A stretch of DNA of 64,000 nucleotides from Vibrio sinensis (GCF_003605645.1 NZ_QVMU01000001.1:744001-808000); one strand, 5' to 3'; shown: positions 1 to 10,195, numbered from the stretch's first letter. Numbers and translations: made by a program. The notes: generated by a model not told the origin, from the letters alone.

Positions 1-1524
1 CTGGAACCAGCGAACCATCAGCTCTCTGAAAATCGGATCGTCGATATTTCCACTATGGAAACCACCAATGTCGTGACTCCACCAAGGAATCCCACTCATG
101 ATCATATTCAGCCCAGCAGGAATATGATTTTTAAGGGCTTGGAAAGTGGATGGCACATCACCAGACCATACTGCTGCACCATATTTTTGTGAACCTGCCC
201 ATGCCGAGCGACATAGATTGAGAACCTGCTCTTGTCCCGCAGCTCTCATACCATCGTAGAAAGCTTTTTCATGTTCACGTGGGTATAAGTTTGCTACCGC
301 AGAGCCCATGCCTTGATGAAATACAATGTCAGACTTATCGTTTGGATAACATTCTGGTTCATTCGCGTCCAACCAGAAAATCTCGATACCATGATCGTAG
401 TAATGCTGCTTAGCTTTCTGCCAAACATAATCACGAGCTTCTGGATTTGTCGCATCATAGTACGTGACGAAGACTGGCATCGGTTTGCCATCACGCATAT
501 TGTTTTCTTCAAATGTCATGCCAATTGGCAGCCCACTGACTTTTTCTAACAACATGCCCTGATCACGCATCTCTTTGTAGTTTTCACTACCTGGATGAAT
601 AGATGGCCAGATTGAAACCATGACTTTAACACCCATCTCGTTAAGCTGTTTAACCATTGCTGTAGGATCAGGGAAACAAGTCTCGTCAAATCGCCAATCA
701 CCTTGCGTACTCCAAGCAAAGTAATCAATCACAATCACCGATAGTGGAACACCCATTTCGTGATAGCGAGTAGCAACGCTCAGCACTTGCTCTTGGGTGG
801 TGTAACGTAAACGACATTGCCAGAAACCACTCGCCCAGTCAGGGAATACTGGCGGTGTGCCTGTCACGTCAAAGTAGCGCTTCATCGCTAACGCTGGCTC
901 AGAACAAGCAGAAATCCAATAATCTCCTTGATGACAGGCATCAGCAACCCAGCGAATTCGATCACGAGCGAGTTCAACGCGACCTACTGCAGGGTTGTTC
1001 CATAAGAAAGCATACCCTTTGGTTGAGTAGTAGAAAGGAATAGAAACCGCACTGTTTTCTTGCGAAAGATCGAGTACCAAACCTTTTTGATCAAAACAGC
1101 CATTCATATGCTGCCCTAATCCAAATATTTTTTCGTCATCATCGGTTGAGAAGTATTGATTGATTGAGACCAATCCACCAGCAGCAGGGCGTAAAACACG
1201 ATGAAGTCCTGGTAAATCGACACCTAAGTATGCGACTTCTTTGACTAATAGCTCACCGTCAGAAACGCGATAATAATGGATTAAACCACCAAGGCTGACT
1301 GTTGCTTTGATGTCACCATTAATAATTTCCGAATAGGTCTCGTAGTGATTAATTTGTACAGTGCATTGCTCTGGTTGCTCTTCAAGAGCGCCAGGAAAAC
1401 CATCCTTAACCTGATTAAAACCAGTTCGAACTCTAAAACTATCTGCTCCCCACGGCTCAATTTTGAGTTCTTGTTTATTTCCACGCCACAGCAACGAGAT
1501 TTCATTGTCAAAAATAATACCCAT
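1..1524 (-). CDS. GH31 glycoside hydrolase, probable alpha-xylosidase (3' end outside window)
   Basis: Retaining glycoside hydrolase of family GH31, expected to release xylose or glucose from alpha-linked oligosaccharides. The start ATG is at 1524 and the frame stays open to base 1, giving 508 residues with the C-terminus missing. Seen: an N-terminal beta-sandwich-like region, then the (beta/alpha)8 barrel containing FWLDANEPE, whose Asp fits the GH31 nucleophile, and AVWSGDV, whose Asp fits the acid/base. The next gene on the same strand is xylA and the locus holds xylR and xylB, so alpha-xyloside cleavage feeding xylose catabolism is the natural inference. Alpha-glucosidase activity cannot be excluded. 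No signal peptide is visible, suggesting a cytoplasmic enzyme acting on imported oligosaccharides. Confidence 0.85.
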   Translation of the reverse strand, partial: MGIIFDNEISLLWRGNKQELKIEPWGADSFRVRTGFNQVKDGFPGALEEQPEQCTVQINHYETYSEIINGDIKATVSLGGLIHYYRVSDGELLVKEVAYLGVDLPGLHRVLRPAAGGLVSINQYFSTDDDEKIFGLGQHMNGCFDQKGLVLDLSQENSAVSIPFYYSTKGYAFLWNNPAVGRVELARDRIRWVADACHQGDYWISACSEPALAMKRYFDVTGTPPVFPDWASGFWQCRLRYTTQEQVLSVATRYHEMGVPLSVIVIDYFAWSTQGDWRFDETCFPDPTAMVKQLNEMGVKVMVSIWPSIHPGSENYKEMRDQGMLLEKVSGLPIGMTFEENNMRDGKPMPVFVTYYDATNPEARDYVWQKAKQHYYDHGIEIFWLDANEPECYPNDKSDIVFHQGMGSAVANLYPREHEKAFYDGMRAAGQEQVLNLCRSAWAGSQKYGAAVWSGDVPSTFQALKNHIPAGLNMIMSGIPWWSHDIGGFHSGNIDDPIFRELMVRWFQ

Positions 1525-1722
1525 TAGAGTACTCCGATCGAATAATGATTGTTAATAATAAAGCTATCAAAATAGTATTTACTCGCCATTTATGTTTTTT
1601 GTTTTAACTAGAATCAAATTCCACATACAAGAACACGATCACACTAATTAAATTTTCAAATCGAGCACAAATGGCGAAATACAATAAGGTTTATTGTCGA
1701 AAAAATATTTTTATAAATGTAG

Positions 1723-3042
1723 TTATTTATAAATGTAATTATTAACAATATTTTCTAGGTATTCTTGTTTTCCTGAAACAGGTTGCGGATCTATCTCTGA
1801 CGTCATTGCATGATCGGCAAGAGTTGATAGATTAAATTCACCTTGCATAATGCGATTACCTAGAGGGCCACTCCATGCTTCATAACGTTTTGCTACATTT
1901 TTCGCCAGCATATCCGTTTCGAGCATCAAAGCTGCTTTTTCTAATGCAAGTGCCATGGTATCCATACCGCCAATATGGCCATAAAAGAAGTCTTCGATAT
2001 CAATAGATGGACGACGCAAACGCGCATCAAAGTTTAGACCACCCGTAGTAAACCCACCCGCTTTAAGGATTTCATACATAACCAACGTATTTTCTTCAAT
2101 GCTATTTGGGAACTGGTCAGTATCCCAACCAAGCTGGGCATCACCACGGTTAGCGTCGACAGAACCGAAAATACCAAGCGACGTTGCTGTCGCTATTTCA
2201 TGATGGAAGCTATGGCCTGCCAATGTTGCATGGTTTGCTTCAATATTGACCTTAATTTCATTCTCTAGGCCATATTGCTTTAAGAATCCATAAACAGTGG
2301 CGGTATCGTAATCGTATTGATGCTTTGTTGGCTCCTGTGGTTTTGGCTCAATTAAAATCGCACCACGGAATCCAATTTTGTGCTTATACTCAACGACCAT
2401 TTGCATGAAACGACCTAGCTGTGCGCGCTCTTGACGTAAATCCGTGTTCAGTAACGTCTCATAACCCTCGCGACCACCCCAAAGCACATAGTTCTCACCG
2501 CCCAATCGTTTTGTCGCATTCATCGCATGGAAAACCTGCGTCGCCGCGTAAGCAAACACTTCAGGGTTAGGGTTACTTGCTGCACCACTTAAATAACGGC
2601 GATGAGAGAATACGTTAGCAGTACCCCATAACAGTTTTAGCCCTGTCTCTTCTTGCTTACGTTCGAAGACATCAATCATTTGCGCAAGATTATTGCTGTA
2701 CTCTTTGAGAGAATTCCCCTCAGGCGCAATATCAGTATCGTGGAAGCAATAAAACGGGACATTTAGCTTAGTAAAAAACTCAAATGCAGCGTCGGCTTTT
2801 AGTTTAGCCATCTCCATTTCATTACCAGGCTTTAGCCACGAGTGAGCAAAAGTGCCTTCACCAAAAACATCAGAACCTGGCCATCTAAAGTTATGCCAAT
2901 AACAAGCGGCAAAACGAAGATGCTCTTTCATTGATTTACCCAAAATTATTTTGTCTGGGTTGTAGGTTTTAAAAGCAAGTGGATTTTCTGATTCCATCCC
3001 CTCAAATTGAATTTTGCTAATGCCTTTAAAATACTCGTTCAT
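1723..3042 (-). CDS. xylA: Xylose isomerase
   Basis: Converts D-xylose to D-xylulose in the cytoplasm, the first step of the isomerase pathway completed by the xylulokinase at 5821-7287. The 439-residue length is standard for proteobacterial XylA. Visible family motifs are [10 protein letters not shown] around the catalytic His, [10 protein letters not shown], the metal-ligand region [14 protein letters not shown], and [18 protein letters not shown] near the C-terminal third. It lies upstream of the GH31 gene on the same strand with a 198-bp gap, and is divergent from the PLP-enzyme gene at 3220. Control by XylR is expected from the neighbourhood. Confidence 0.97.
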   Translation of the reverse strand: MNEYFKGISKIQFEGMESENPLAFKTYNPDKIILGKSMKEHLRFAACYWHNFRWPGSDVFGEGTFAHSWLKPGNEMEMAKLKADAAFEFFTKLNVPFYCFHDTDIAPEGNSLKEYSNNLAQMIDVFERKQEETGLKLLWGTANVFSHRRYLSGAASNPNPEVFAYAATQVFHAMNATKRLGGENYVLWGGREGYETLLNTDLRQERAQLGRFMQMVVEYKHKIGFRGAILIEPKPQEPTKHQYDYDTATVYGFLKQYGLENEIKVNIEANHATLAGHSFHHEIATATSLGIFGSVDANRGDAQLGWDTDQFPNSIEENTLVMYEILKAGGFTTGGLNFDARLRRPSIDIEDFFYGHIGGMDTMALALEKAALMLETDMLAKNVAKRYEAWSGPLGNRIMQGEFNLSTLADHAMTSEIDPQPVSGKQEYLENIVNNYIYK

Positions 3043-3219
3043 AATTCTTTGCCTTCACGTTAATATTTTAGTTCGCATACACTATTCATTTTTTGAGGCA
3101 TTATGTGCAATTATGATATTTGAGTTTAAGTTTCACTAATTTGGTTTATGTTATTTATATCTCATATTTAATTTTTGGCTCAACTATTCTAGACATAACA
3201 AATTAGAGAGAGTCATTAA
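3043..3219. promoter_or_regulatory. Divergent promoter region xylA / PatB-like gene
   Basis: This AT-rich 177-bp gap separates two divergently transcribed genes and must hold both promoters. AGAGAG about 10 bases before the 3220 ATG is a plausible ribosome binding site for the plus-strand gene. XylR sites are expected for xylA, but I could not define a clear repeat. Confidence 0.4.
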
Positions 3220-4392
3220 ATGGAAAATGTATTCAACACCACTCATAATAGAAAAAATACCAGCTCAGTAAAATGGGATTTCATGACAGAAAAACTGGGC
3301 ATTGATGGCGATGATCTTTTACCTATGTGGGTCTCTGATTACGACTTTCAAACACCACCACAAGTCCTCAACGCACTCTCACACAGAATCGAACATGGTA
3401 TCTTTGGTTATTCTGAACGCAATGATGAGTACTTTGACGCATTCATCCATTGGTATAAGAATAAACATAACGTCACCATTGAGAGAGATTCAATCGCGAC
3501 AATTCATGGTGTGTTACCAGGGATTGCCCTCGCCTTACAAATCCTAACTTCCCAAGGCGATGGTATTATTTTGCAAACACCTGGCTACGGTTCTTTTGCT
3601 AACATCATTCAACTTAACGAACGTAAGGTGATTGAAAACCCATTACAACATGATGACAATGGCTACACGCTTAATCTTGAACATCTCGACAGTTGCCTAC
3701 AACAAGGGGCAAAAGCGGTGCTACTTTGTAACCCTCATAACCCAATAGGTAGAATTTGGAATTATGATGAAATTGAGCAAATCGCGATACTCTGTGAACG
3801 TTATGACGCTTGGTTAATTAGCGATGAAATCTGGGGTGATTTAACTCTCCCTAACTATCATTATTGCTCCGCACTACGCTTACCAACACGTTTTCATTCG
3901 CGACTCATTGTCGCCACCGCATCGAGTAAAACCTTTGGTTTGTCTTCACTGCGAATCTCTAATTTCGTTATTCCCAATGCTAAAATACATCATTTATTCC
4001 TGCGGAAGATGAGCTCATTAGGCCTAGACGTCTATAATTCCCTTGCAATGTGCGCAGCCACTGAGGCATACAAAAATGGCGAAATATGGTTAGCTGAGTT
4101 AATGACTTATGTGCAAAACAACCTAAACTACTTAAATGATTTCCTCACACAGACCCTACCCCACATTACATTTAACATGCCAAAAGCGGGTTATCTTGTC
4201 TGGTTAGATTGTCACTCACTCAACATCAGTGATGATGAATTACAACACCGATGCACCAAAGCCGGTATTGTTCCCTCAATGGGGTATACCTTTATTCAAG
4301 GAGGCTCTGGCTATATTCGACTGAACTTAGGTTGCCCTAGAGATACGCTGGAAAAAGCCTGCATTCGATTAGCATTAGCACTCGCTCTCTAG
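3220..4392 (+). CDS. PatB/MalY-family PLP-dependent C-S lyase/aminotransferase
   Basis: Fold-type I pyridoxal-phosphate enzyme of the MalY/PatB cystathionine beta-lyase-like class. At 390 residues it is full length. Seen: the family start with PMWVSDYDF, the substrate/PLP loop LLCNPHNPIGR, the Asp-containing SDEIWGDL, and the PLP lysine in ASSKTFGLSSLRIS. In E. coli MalY is both a C-S lyase and a modulator of the maltose activator MalT. Its position between xylA and xylR is odd for an amino-acid enzyme, so a regulatory or unrelated role is possible. It is convergent with xylR and separated from it by a bidirectional terminator. Confidence 0.85.
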   Translation: MENVFNTTHNRKNTSSVKWDFMTEKLGIDGDDLLPMWVSDYDFQTPPQVLNALSHRIEHGIFGYSERNDEYFDAFIHWYKNKHNVTIERDSIATIHGVLPGIALALQILTSQGDGIILQTPGYGSFANIIQLNERKVIENPLQHDDNGYTLNLEHLDSCLQQGAKAVLLCNPHNPIGRIWNYDEIEQIAILCERYDAWLISDEIWGDLTLPNYHYCSALRLPTRFHSRLIVATASSKTFGLSSLRISNFVIPNAKIHHLFLRKMSSLGLDVYNSLAMCAATEAYKNGEIWLAELMTYVQNNLNYLNDFLTQTLPHITFNMPKAGYLVWLDCHSLNISDDELQHRCTKAGIVPSMGYTFIQGGSGYIRLNLGCPRDTLEKACIRLALALAL

Positions 4393-4400
4393 TGGTACAA

Positions 4401-4435
4401 AAAGGCCTCGTCGGATTACCAAACGAGGCTTTCTT
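4401..4435. terminator. Bidirectional rho-independent terminator
   Basis: GCCTCGT (4405-4411) and ACGAGGC (4423-4429) form a 7-bp stem. T-rich tracts follow on both strands (TTTCTT on plus; TTTTT on minus). It lies between the convergent stops of the PLP-enzyme gene and xylR, so it can end both transcripts. Confidence 0.85.
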
Positions 4436-4447
4436 ATCAAGAAAAAC

Positions 4448-5647
4448 TTAGGCTGTCGGCTCTTTCTCAACTAATTTTTCGTTTCGATACTCTTTTGGTG
4501 TTGATTCGAACTTTTTCTTAAAAACAGTGTACATATACTGCAGTGACGGATAGCCGCAAAGCTCAGCAATCTCTGCGATTGGTAATGAGGTCGAAGAAAG
4601 TAACTGGCAAGCTTTATCTAGTTTTGAATTGTGGATTTCATGATGAATTGAGTGACCACGCTCCTCTTTAAAACGAAACTCTAGATTTGAACGTGAAATA
4701 CCAACCGCATTCAGCACCTGATCCACCTTGATCCCACGGCATGCATTTTGTCGAATATAATGCATTGCTTGAATCACATAGGGATCTCTCAAAGCGTGAT
4801 AATCGCTACTTTGTCTTTCATGAATACCTGATGGTGGCACAATAATTCTTGCTAGATTATCACTAGGTTGAGTGAGCATTTTATGCAGCAACTTAGCCGC
4901 TTCATAACCCATTTTCTTACAACCTTGACCTACTGAACTTAAAGAAACCCGACTGAAATATTGGGTTAACTCTTCATTATCGATCCCAATAACTGAGATA
5001 TTATCAGGCACGAGTAAATTCAAATGCTCACAAACTTGTAAGATATGTCTCGCTCTTGAATCCGTCACCGCGATAATGCCAGTCGCAGATGGCAGTTTTT
5101 GCAACCAGTCCGCTAAACGGTTCATATCGTATTGCCATGATTGAGGCGATGTTTCATTACCACGATAAACGATACCAGTGTAACCCGCAGCGCTCACAAT
5201 ATCGTTAAATGCCATTTCTCTTTCATTTGCCCAACGTTTTTCCGTTGTTTTAGGTAAACCATAAAAAGCAAAGCTCTCTATGCCTTTGTTTTTTAAATGT
5301 TCAAAAGCTTGCTGAATTAATAGGTAGTTGTCGGTAGCGACATAAGGGAAGCTTGGGTAGTCATTACTCTCTTTGTACGATCCTCCGACGCCAATAATCG
5401 GAATATCCAACTGACTCAAAAAAGCCTCTATTTCAGGGTTATCCATATCAGCGATGACGCCATCGCCCATCCAATGTTTGATGTTTTCAAGACGAGTAAG
5501 GAAGTCTTCTTCTAGGAAAATATCCCAATTGCACTGCGTTGCCTGTAGATACTCACCAATACCTTTGATGACCTCTCTGTCATAGACCTTATTGGCATTA
5601 AATAACAAAGTAATCCTGTATCGCTTTTCTACATTCTGAAACATCAA
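4448..5647 (-). CDS. xylR: Xylose-responsive activator, AraC/XylS family
   Basis: Transcriptional activator of xylose genes. The 399 residues divide into an N-terminal LacI/periplasmic-binding-like sugar-sensing domain (about 1-280) and a C-terminal AraC double helix-turn-helix domain (about 290-390, with GISRSNLEFRFKEERG and IAEIAELCGYPSLQYMYTVFKKKF). This is the architecture and length of E. coli XylR (392 aa). It is divergent from xylB and convergent with the PLP-enzyme gene. D-xylose binding is inferred from the family and the neighbouring xylA and xylB. Confidence 0.95.
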   Translation of the reverse strand: MMFQNVEKRYRITLLFNANKVYDREVIKGIGEYLQATQCNWDIFLEEDFLTRLENIKHWMGDGVIADMDNPEIEAFLSQLDIPIIGVGGSYKESNDYPSFPYVATDNYLLIQQAFEHLKNKGIESFAFYGLPKTTEKRWANEREMAFNDIVSAAGYTGIVYRGNETSPQSWQYDMNRLADWLQKLPSATGIIAVTDSRARHILQVCEHLNLLVPDNISVIGIDNEELTQYFSRVSLSSVGQGCKKMGYEAAKLLHKMLTQPSDNLARIIVPPSGIHERQSSDYHALRDPYVIQAMHYIRQNACRGIKVDQVLNAVGISRSNLEFRFKEERGHSIHHEIHNSKLDKACQLLSSTSLPIAEIAELCGYPSLQYMYTVFKKKFESTPKEYRNEKLVEKEPTA

Positions 5648-5702
5648 ATAACCACACTAAAATCAACAGAAAAGCATACTATCATTTGCCCGAAAATCTC
5701 TA

Positions 5703-5718
5703 TGTGACATTTAACACA
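5703..5718. promoter_or_regulatory. Candidate CRP-cAMP site in xylR-xylB intergenic region
   Basis: TGTGA-N6-ACACA matches the CRP consensus except at the first base of the right arm. It is about 100 bp before xylB and about 55 bp before xylR, as expected for catabolite control of a xylose locus. The repeated GATGAAAT/TTATGAAAT-like stretches at 5720-5775 may be XylR half sites, with weaker support. Confidence 0.55.
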
Positions 5719-5820
5719 ATGATGAAATCCACAAATCCAACTGTGAAAAAACGTAATTGTGATTATGAAATTTGAGGACGATGATGACAATTAGCATTCA
5801 CGCCGATTTAGGAAGTAATC

Positions 5821-7287
5821 ATGTATCTTGGAATAGATTTAGGTACCTCTGGTATCAAAGCGATTTTACTCAATGAGCAAGGTGAGATCATTGCCAGTGA
5901 AGTAGCCAGTTTGACAGTATCTCGACCTCATGAACTTTGGTCTGAACAAAATCCTGAAGATTGGTGGCAAACGACCAATGCTGCGATTAAGCAATTGGGA
6001 GACGTTATTCAATTAAACCAAGTTAAAGCCATCGGTCTATCTGGACAAATGCATGGCGCTGTCACACTAGATAAACAAGGAAGTGTAATCCGTCCTGCGA
6101 TATTGTGGAATGATGGCCGCAGTGCAGCGGAATGCATTGAGTTGGAGCAATTGGTTCCAAACAGTCGCCACATAGCCGGCAATATCATGATGCCTGGTTT
6201 TACTGCACCAAAATTAAAATGGCTACAAAAAAATGAACCTTACAATTTTGCTCTAATTGACAAGGTACTCCTGCCAAAAGATTATCTTCGCTACCGTATG
6301 AGTGGGATATTTGCTTCAGATTTGTCCGATTCTGCCGGAACATTGTGGCTAGATGTTGCTAAGCGTGATTGGAGTGATGAACTGCTTGCGGCATGCTCAT
6401 TGACAAGAGAACACATGCCGCAATTGTTTGAGGGGAATGAAATTACCGGGTTGCTATCTGAAACTGTCGCATCCAGTTGGGGTATGGATTGCGTTCCGAT
6501 TGTTGCTGGTGCGGGTGATAATGCGGCTGGTGCTATCGGTATGGGAATTACCGAACCAGAGCAAGCGATGCTCTCTTTAGGTACCTCTGGAGTCTATTTT
6601 GCTGTAGGTGCAAGCTATACATCCAACCCAGAGTCTGCCGTTCATAGTTTTTGTCATGCTTTACCTAATACTTGGCACTTAATGTCGGTGATTCTAAGCG
6701 CTGCTGCTTGTTTAGATTGGGTTGCTAAACTCACTCACTATCAATCTGTCCCAGAAATGCTAGAAGATGTAGAGCAATCAGCGATATATAACCGCAATCT
6801 TGTTTTCCTACCCTATTTGTCAGGAGAGCGTACACCGCATAACGATCCAAATGCGAAAGGCGTCTTTTTTGGTATGACCCATGAAACCAATCGCGCCGAT
6901 CTGGCTCTCGCCGTTCTTGAGGGGGTAGGTTTTGCTTTCGCCGATGGTTTAGAGGCGATGAACGCGTGTGAATTAAAATCCAGTGACGTCACTTTGATTG
7001 GAGGTGGTGCTCGAAGTGAGTTCTGGCGTCAGATGTTAGCTGATATAACCGGACAAACCTTAAGTTATCGCGAAGGTGGTGATGTCGGGCCTGCTTTAGG
7101 TGCAGCCCGTCTCGCACAATTAGGGGTGAATCCTCAAATCAATATTAGTGATATCTGCCTAAAACCAGCATTAATTCAAACTCATCAACCTTGTTTAACC
7201 CATCAAGCGAAATATCGAGAAAAACATCAGTTATATAAACAACTGTACTCATGTTTAAAACCGGTCTTTAACTCAAGTTTAATTTAA
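5821..7287 (+). CDS. xylB: Xylulokinase
   Basis: Phosphorylates D-xylulose to D-xylulose 5-phosphate, which enters the pentose phosphate pathway. The 488-residue length matches FGGY-family XylB. Seen: the N-terminal phosphate loop GIDLGTSGIKAILL, ALGLSGQMHGAV-like substrate loop, ILWNDGRS, GAGDNAAGAIG in the middle, and the C-terminal FGGY-type GGGARSEFWRQMLADITG. The gene is divergent from xylR and alone on the plus strand, so its own promoter lies in 5648-5820. A hairpin follows the stop. Confidence 0.97.
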   Translation: MYLGIDLGTSGIKAILLNEQGEIIASEVASLTVSRPHELWSEQNPEDWWQTTNAAIKQLGDVIQLNQVKAIGLSGQMHGAVTLDKQGSVIRPAILWNDGRSAAECIELEQLVPNSRHIAGNIMMPGFTAPKLKWLQKNEPYNFALIDKVLLPKDYLRYRMSGIFASDLSDSAGTLWLDVAKRDWSDELLAACSLTREHMPQLFEGNEITGLLSETVASSWGMDCVPIVAGAGDNAAGAIGMGITEPEQAMLSLGTSGVYFAVGASYTSNPESAVHSFCHALPNTWHLMSVILSAAACLDWVAKLTHYQSVPEMLEDVEQSAIYNRNLVFLPYLSGERTPHNDPNAKGVFFGMTHETNRADLALAVLEGVGFAFADGLEAMNACELKSSDVTLIGGGARSEFWRQMLADITGQTLSYREGGDVGPALGAARLAQLGVNPQINISDICLKPALIQTHQPCLTHQAKYREKHQLYKQLYSCLKPVFNSSLI

Positions 7288-7307
7288 GGCTAAGCCGCAA
7301 CTACAAT

Positions 7308-7341
7308 GCCCGTTCACCTAGGATTTAAAGTCTAGGTGGGC
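7308..7341 (+). terminator. Stem-loop downstream of xylB
   Basis: CACCTAG (7315-7321) pairs with CTAGGTG (7332-7338), extended by GCCC/GGGC. It sits 20-55 bp after the xylB stop. The T tract is poor (GGATATTGTC), so it may be an mRNA-stabilising hairpin or a weak terminator. Confidence 0.45.
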
Positions 7342-7371
7342 GGATATTGTCATTTGATGCACTCTCTTACA

Positions 7372-7635
7372 TCACAAAGTTGATTCGTTTTTTTGGCCAA
7401 CATTGCTAGCCATCGAATGCTTTTCGTTATACAACTTAATCAAATAGTAAACATTAACACAAGCGATAAAGCCATTGGTTGCCGCAACGGGCCAAGCACC
7501 AATCATGACTGCATATAGTGTGAATAATGCACAACCCAAGAAATTTAATACTCGTAATTTGACGATGTCTTTCATCATTAAAGATAACGCCACCATAATA
7601 GATGCGGCATAGCCTAATATTTCTGCAGTAGTCAT
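7372..7635 (-). CDS. Small inner-membrane protein, YgjV-like
   Basis: An 87-residue protein with about three hydrophobic segments (roughly residues 8-22, 30-48 and 50-68), resembling the YgjV/semiSWEET-like small membrane protein group. Its biochemical role is unknown to me. It lies alone between xylB and the luciferase-family gene. Vibrio genomes often carry such small proteins as single genes. The assignment rests on hydrophobic pattern and general resemblance only. Confidence 0.6.
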   Translation of the reverse strand: MTTAEILGYAASIMVALSLMMKDIVKLRVLNFLGCALFTLYAVMIGAWPVAATNGFIACVNVYYLIKLYNEKHSMASNVGQKNESTL

Positions 7636-7729
7636 TTTTCTAGTCCTGAAGTTAACTTAAAATAACGTCGTTACATCCTTGAAGTGAACGTTCAAGATGG
7701 ATGCTTCGAGGTGGAGCACTCAATGAACA

Positions 7730-8755
7730 TTAGTTCTTTTGAAACTTAGGTAAGATATGTTGAACGAACGCTTCTAAACAGCGACTATTTTGTTCATGAC
7801 TTAGTCCATTTGCCAACCAAAGAGCAAACTCACTCACGCCTAACTTCTGATAATATTGCAAGGTTTCCAACACCTCATCTGCTGTCCCTATCAGCAAGTT
7901 ATTTTCTAAATCAGCGGGTGAAAAACCCTCAGGGGTGGCTAACTCACCCAGCAATCGGCCATGAGATACCGTATTCGCTTGGCTAAACCATGCATAAAAC
8001 TCACGATAATAATGACTAAAGTGCTTCAAGACCTGCTGTTTTTCCTCTTCACTTTCAACAATATAAGCATGTTGTAACAACATCAGTTTCGCATCCGATT
8101 TGGCCACTTGGGTTGCGTGTTTAAATACAGAGACACTTTCTTTCACTTTCTCTAAACCCAGCCATAATGGTGTCATCTGCACATGACAGCCATGTTCAAT
8201 AGCGAAACTTACGGTTTCAGGGCTTTGAGCTGCAATCCAAAGAGGTGGCTGACCTTTTAAGCTAAATTGTGGCGTGACTGAGGTACTCGGAAATGTCCAA
8301 TTATCACCATCATGGGCATAATTCCCATGCCACAAATTCCGTAACGCCACGACATGTTCACGTAACATTTCTCCTGCTTTTAGGTTCGTCATTCCCTCCG
8401 TCAATCGATCATATTCGTATTGGAATGCGCCTTTTGACAGACCAACTTCGAGACGTCCATGGGTGACTTGATTAGTGAATGCAATTTCACCAGCAAGTCG
8501 GATTGGATGCCAGAATGGCGCAACGATCGTTGCCGTACCAAGTCGCGCGTTGTGGATCTGTGGGGCCAACGCAGCAACCGTTAATAATGGATTGGGCGAA
8601 ATAGCGAAATCCATGGCATGATGCTCACCAGTCCAGATGGTGTAAAACCCGCCACGATCTCCTTGCTTACACAATTGTATAAAGTTTTCATAAGCTTGTT
8701 GGTAATCAGTGTCGACACTGGTTCTTTCTGTGTGCAAACAAAGTGATATTTTCAT
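7730..8755 (-). CDS. LLM-class flavin-dependent oxidoreductase (luciferase-like)
   Basis: A 341-residue TIM-barrel protein of the bacterial luciferase-like monooxygenase superfamily, using reduced flavin. Seen: the N-terminal MKISLCLHTERTS strand, TIWTGEHHAMDFAISPNPL (the conserved GEHH region), GTATIVAPFWHPIRLAGEIA, and HGRLEVGLSKGAFQYEY. These are typical of the alkanal-monooxygenase-like branch. Its substrate cannot be predicted from sequence. It appears to be transcribed alone, with the promoter in the gap after 8755. Confidence 0.85.
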   Translation of the reverse strand: MKISLCLHTERTSVDTDYQQAYENFIQLCKQGDRGGFYTIWTGEHHAMDFAISPNPLLTVAALAPQIHNARLGTATIVAPFWHPIRLAGEIAFTNQVTHGRLEVGLSKGAFQYEYDRLTEGMTNLKAGEMLREHVVALRNLWHGNYAHDGDNWTFPSTSVTPQFSLKGQPPLWIAAQSPETVSFAIEHGCHVQMTPLWLGLEKVKESVSVFKHATQVAKSDAKLMLLQHAYIVESEEEKQQVLKHFSHYYREFYAWFSQANTVSHGRLLGELATPEGFSPADLENNLLIGTADEVLETLQYYQKLGVSEFALWLANGLSHEQNSRCLEAFVQHILPKFQKN

Positions 8756-9319
8756 AGCGGTACCTTTTTACATAAATGTCTATCATTGGTGTTTTTTGTT
8801 AGTAAAGCGACTCGATCCCATACATTAATCATAGTGACGACATCATGTTTCTACATTTTTAGGTCTTCACGTTTTTCAAAGCATATGAGGTTAGTGGGAA
8901 TGACAATGGCGTTGATATTTTCCACAAACATAGATGATTTACTCCATGCTCATAATGCAAAAATATTTTGTTCACCACCCCTAAGTATCAAGGTGTCATA
9001 GGCGTGTAATTCAAAGCAACAAACAGCTAATGCAATTAGCTCTGCCTCAACTTAATGCTGACTTTCATCCCTGCTATGGGCGATACCATAAAAAGTTAAT
9101 CTTCTTATCTAACATGCCATTGGCTAAATAAAACGAGTCATTACAAACTCAATTTGCTGAGTTATCGCGTCACTGTTTAATGATGGTGATGTCTAACCAA
9201 TGGGGAAATAATGCGCTCAGATCGCGAGAATGGGAATATCCCTTGAAATGAAATCAGTTTTGCGTAATTTGCAAAGGTGGACAGGATGAGAACACGTTAA
9301 AATGTTAATACGACAATAA
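8756..9319. other. 564-bp intergenic region, no supported gene
   Basis: Separates the luciferase-family gene from the glycosylase-like gene. Short frames here lack ribosome binding sites or recognisable protein features. I see no repeats or structured RNA that I can support. The promoters of both flanking genes should lie here. Confidence 0.5.
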
Positions 9320-10195
9320 ATGGTAGTCGAAACACTTCATCGCAAAAATCTAAAGGCACGGCACTTAATGTTCGACTTTACATCCTTACTCACTACACCT
9401 AAATTATTCACTGCACCTAAGTATGCCGCAGTTCACACTAAAACTAGCGTTAATAAAAACCAAGTATCAGCAAGAGCCCATTCGATGAATAGTGTTGCTA
9501 CCAAGGTTTCACACGCACTGACTAGTGCCCATAAATACAAGCTTCTTTATGAATTAACCCAAAAACGTAAACAAAATACTCCTGAGAATGCGTACTCAAT
9601 CGCTGATTTTTTTTGTGGGGCCTATGAGTGTGATTGGGTGTCACCCTATACAAAATCGGCTTCAAATTTAAATTCAGAAGTTATGATCATTTTGCAAGAT
9701 TGGGCTTCTAAAGATTATCTCTGTCGAGGCTTTAAGCCTGAACTTGTTTCGCTTGGATTAGATCCAAAGCTCCCAACCTCTCGACAATTAAATACATTAC
9801 TTAGCCATCATTTCAATTTAACGTTGAAAGAGACCTTTGCCACCAACCTTTACCCTTTCATTAAACAGGGGACGTTATCTGCCGCAATGACATGGCGAAG
9901 TTTATTAGATTGTGCAAAACAGTACGCTCTGCCACAAATTGAAATCATTAATCCTAAGGTGACAATCTGCCTTGGTCTTAATGTATTTAATGCGCTTTCT
10001 GTTGCCGCCGGAGGGATACGTTACAAGTGTTTGAATGATGCAATTCAAGCACCATTTCTATTAGTCTTTAAAAATGGGCAATGCAGTTATGTATTCGCAC
10101 AAGCCCACACTGGCTTTCATGGCCAGAGTTCGCGTAATCGAATCGAACCACAACAAGTTAACTTAGACTGGGCTGCTATGCTTAAACATAGCTAA
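9320..10195 (+). CDS. Uracil-DNA glycosylase-like protein
   Basis: The protein has 291 residues, the first ~85 low in complexity and poorly conserved in appearance, so a later start (ATG at 9368) is possible. The rest resembles the uracil-DNA-glycosylase superfamily: VMIILQDWASKD (active-site strand/loop), FATNLYPFIKQG, INPKVTICLGLNVFNAL, and a late AQAHTGFHGQSSRNR in the place of the usual His-containing DNA-intercalation loop. Function in base excision is inferred and the substrate is uncertain. It is a single gene convergent with nanR. Confidence 0.6.
   Translation: MVVETLHRKNLKARHLMFDFTSLLTTPKLFTAPKYAAVHTKTSVNKNQVSARAHSMNSVATKVSHALTSAHKYKLLYELTQKRKQNTPENAYSIADFFCGAYECDWVSPYTKSASNLNSEVMIILQDWASKDYLCRGFKPELVSLGLDPKLPTSRQLNTLLSHHFNLTLKETFATNLYPFIKQGTLSAAMTWRSLLDCAKQYALPQIEIINPKVTICLGLNVFNALSVAAGGIRYKCLNDAIQAPFLLVFKNGQCSYVFAQAHTGFHGQSSRNRIEPQQVNLDWAAMLKHS

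Noticed and set aside
1281..1511. Frames opposite or out of phase within the GH31 gene
   Set aside because: The GH31 frame is continuous and carries clear catalytic motifs; the others are shadows.
8786..9001. 71-codon plus frame after the luciferase-family gene
   Set aside because: No ribosome binding site or recognisable protein character.
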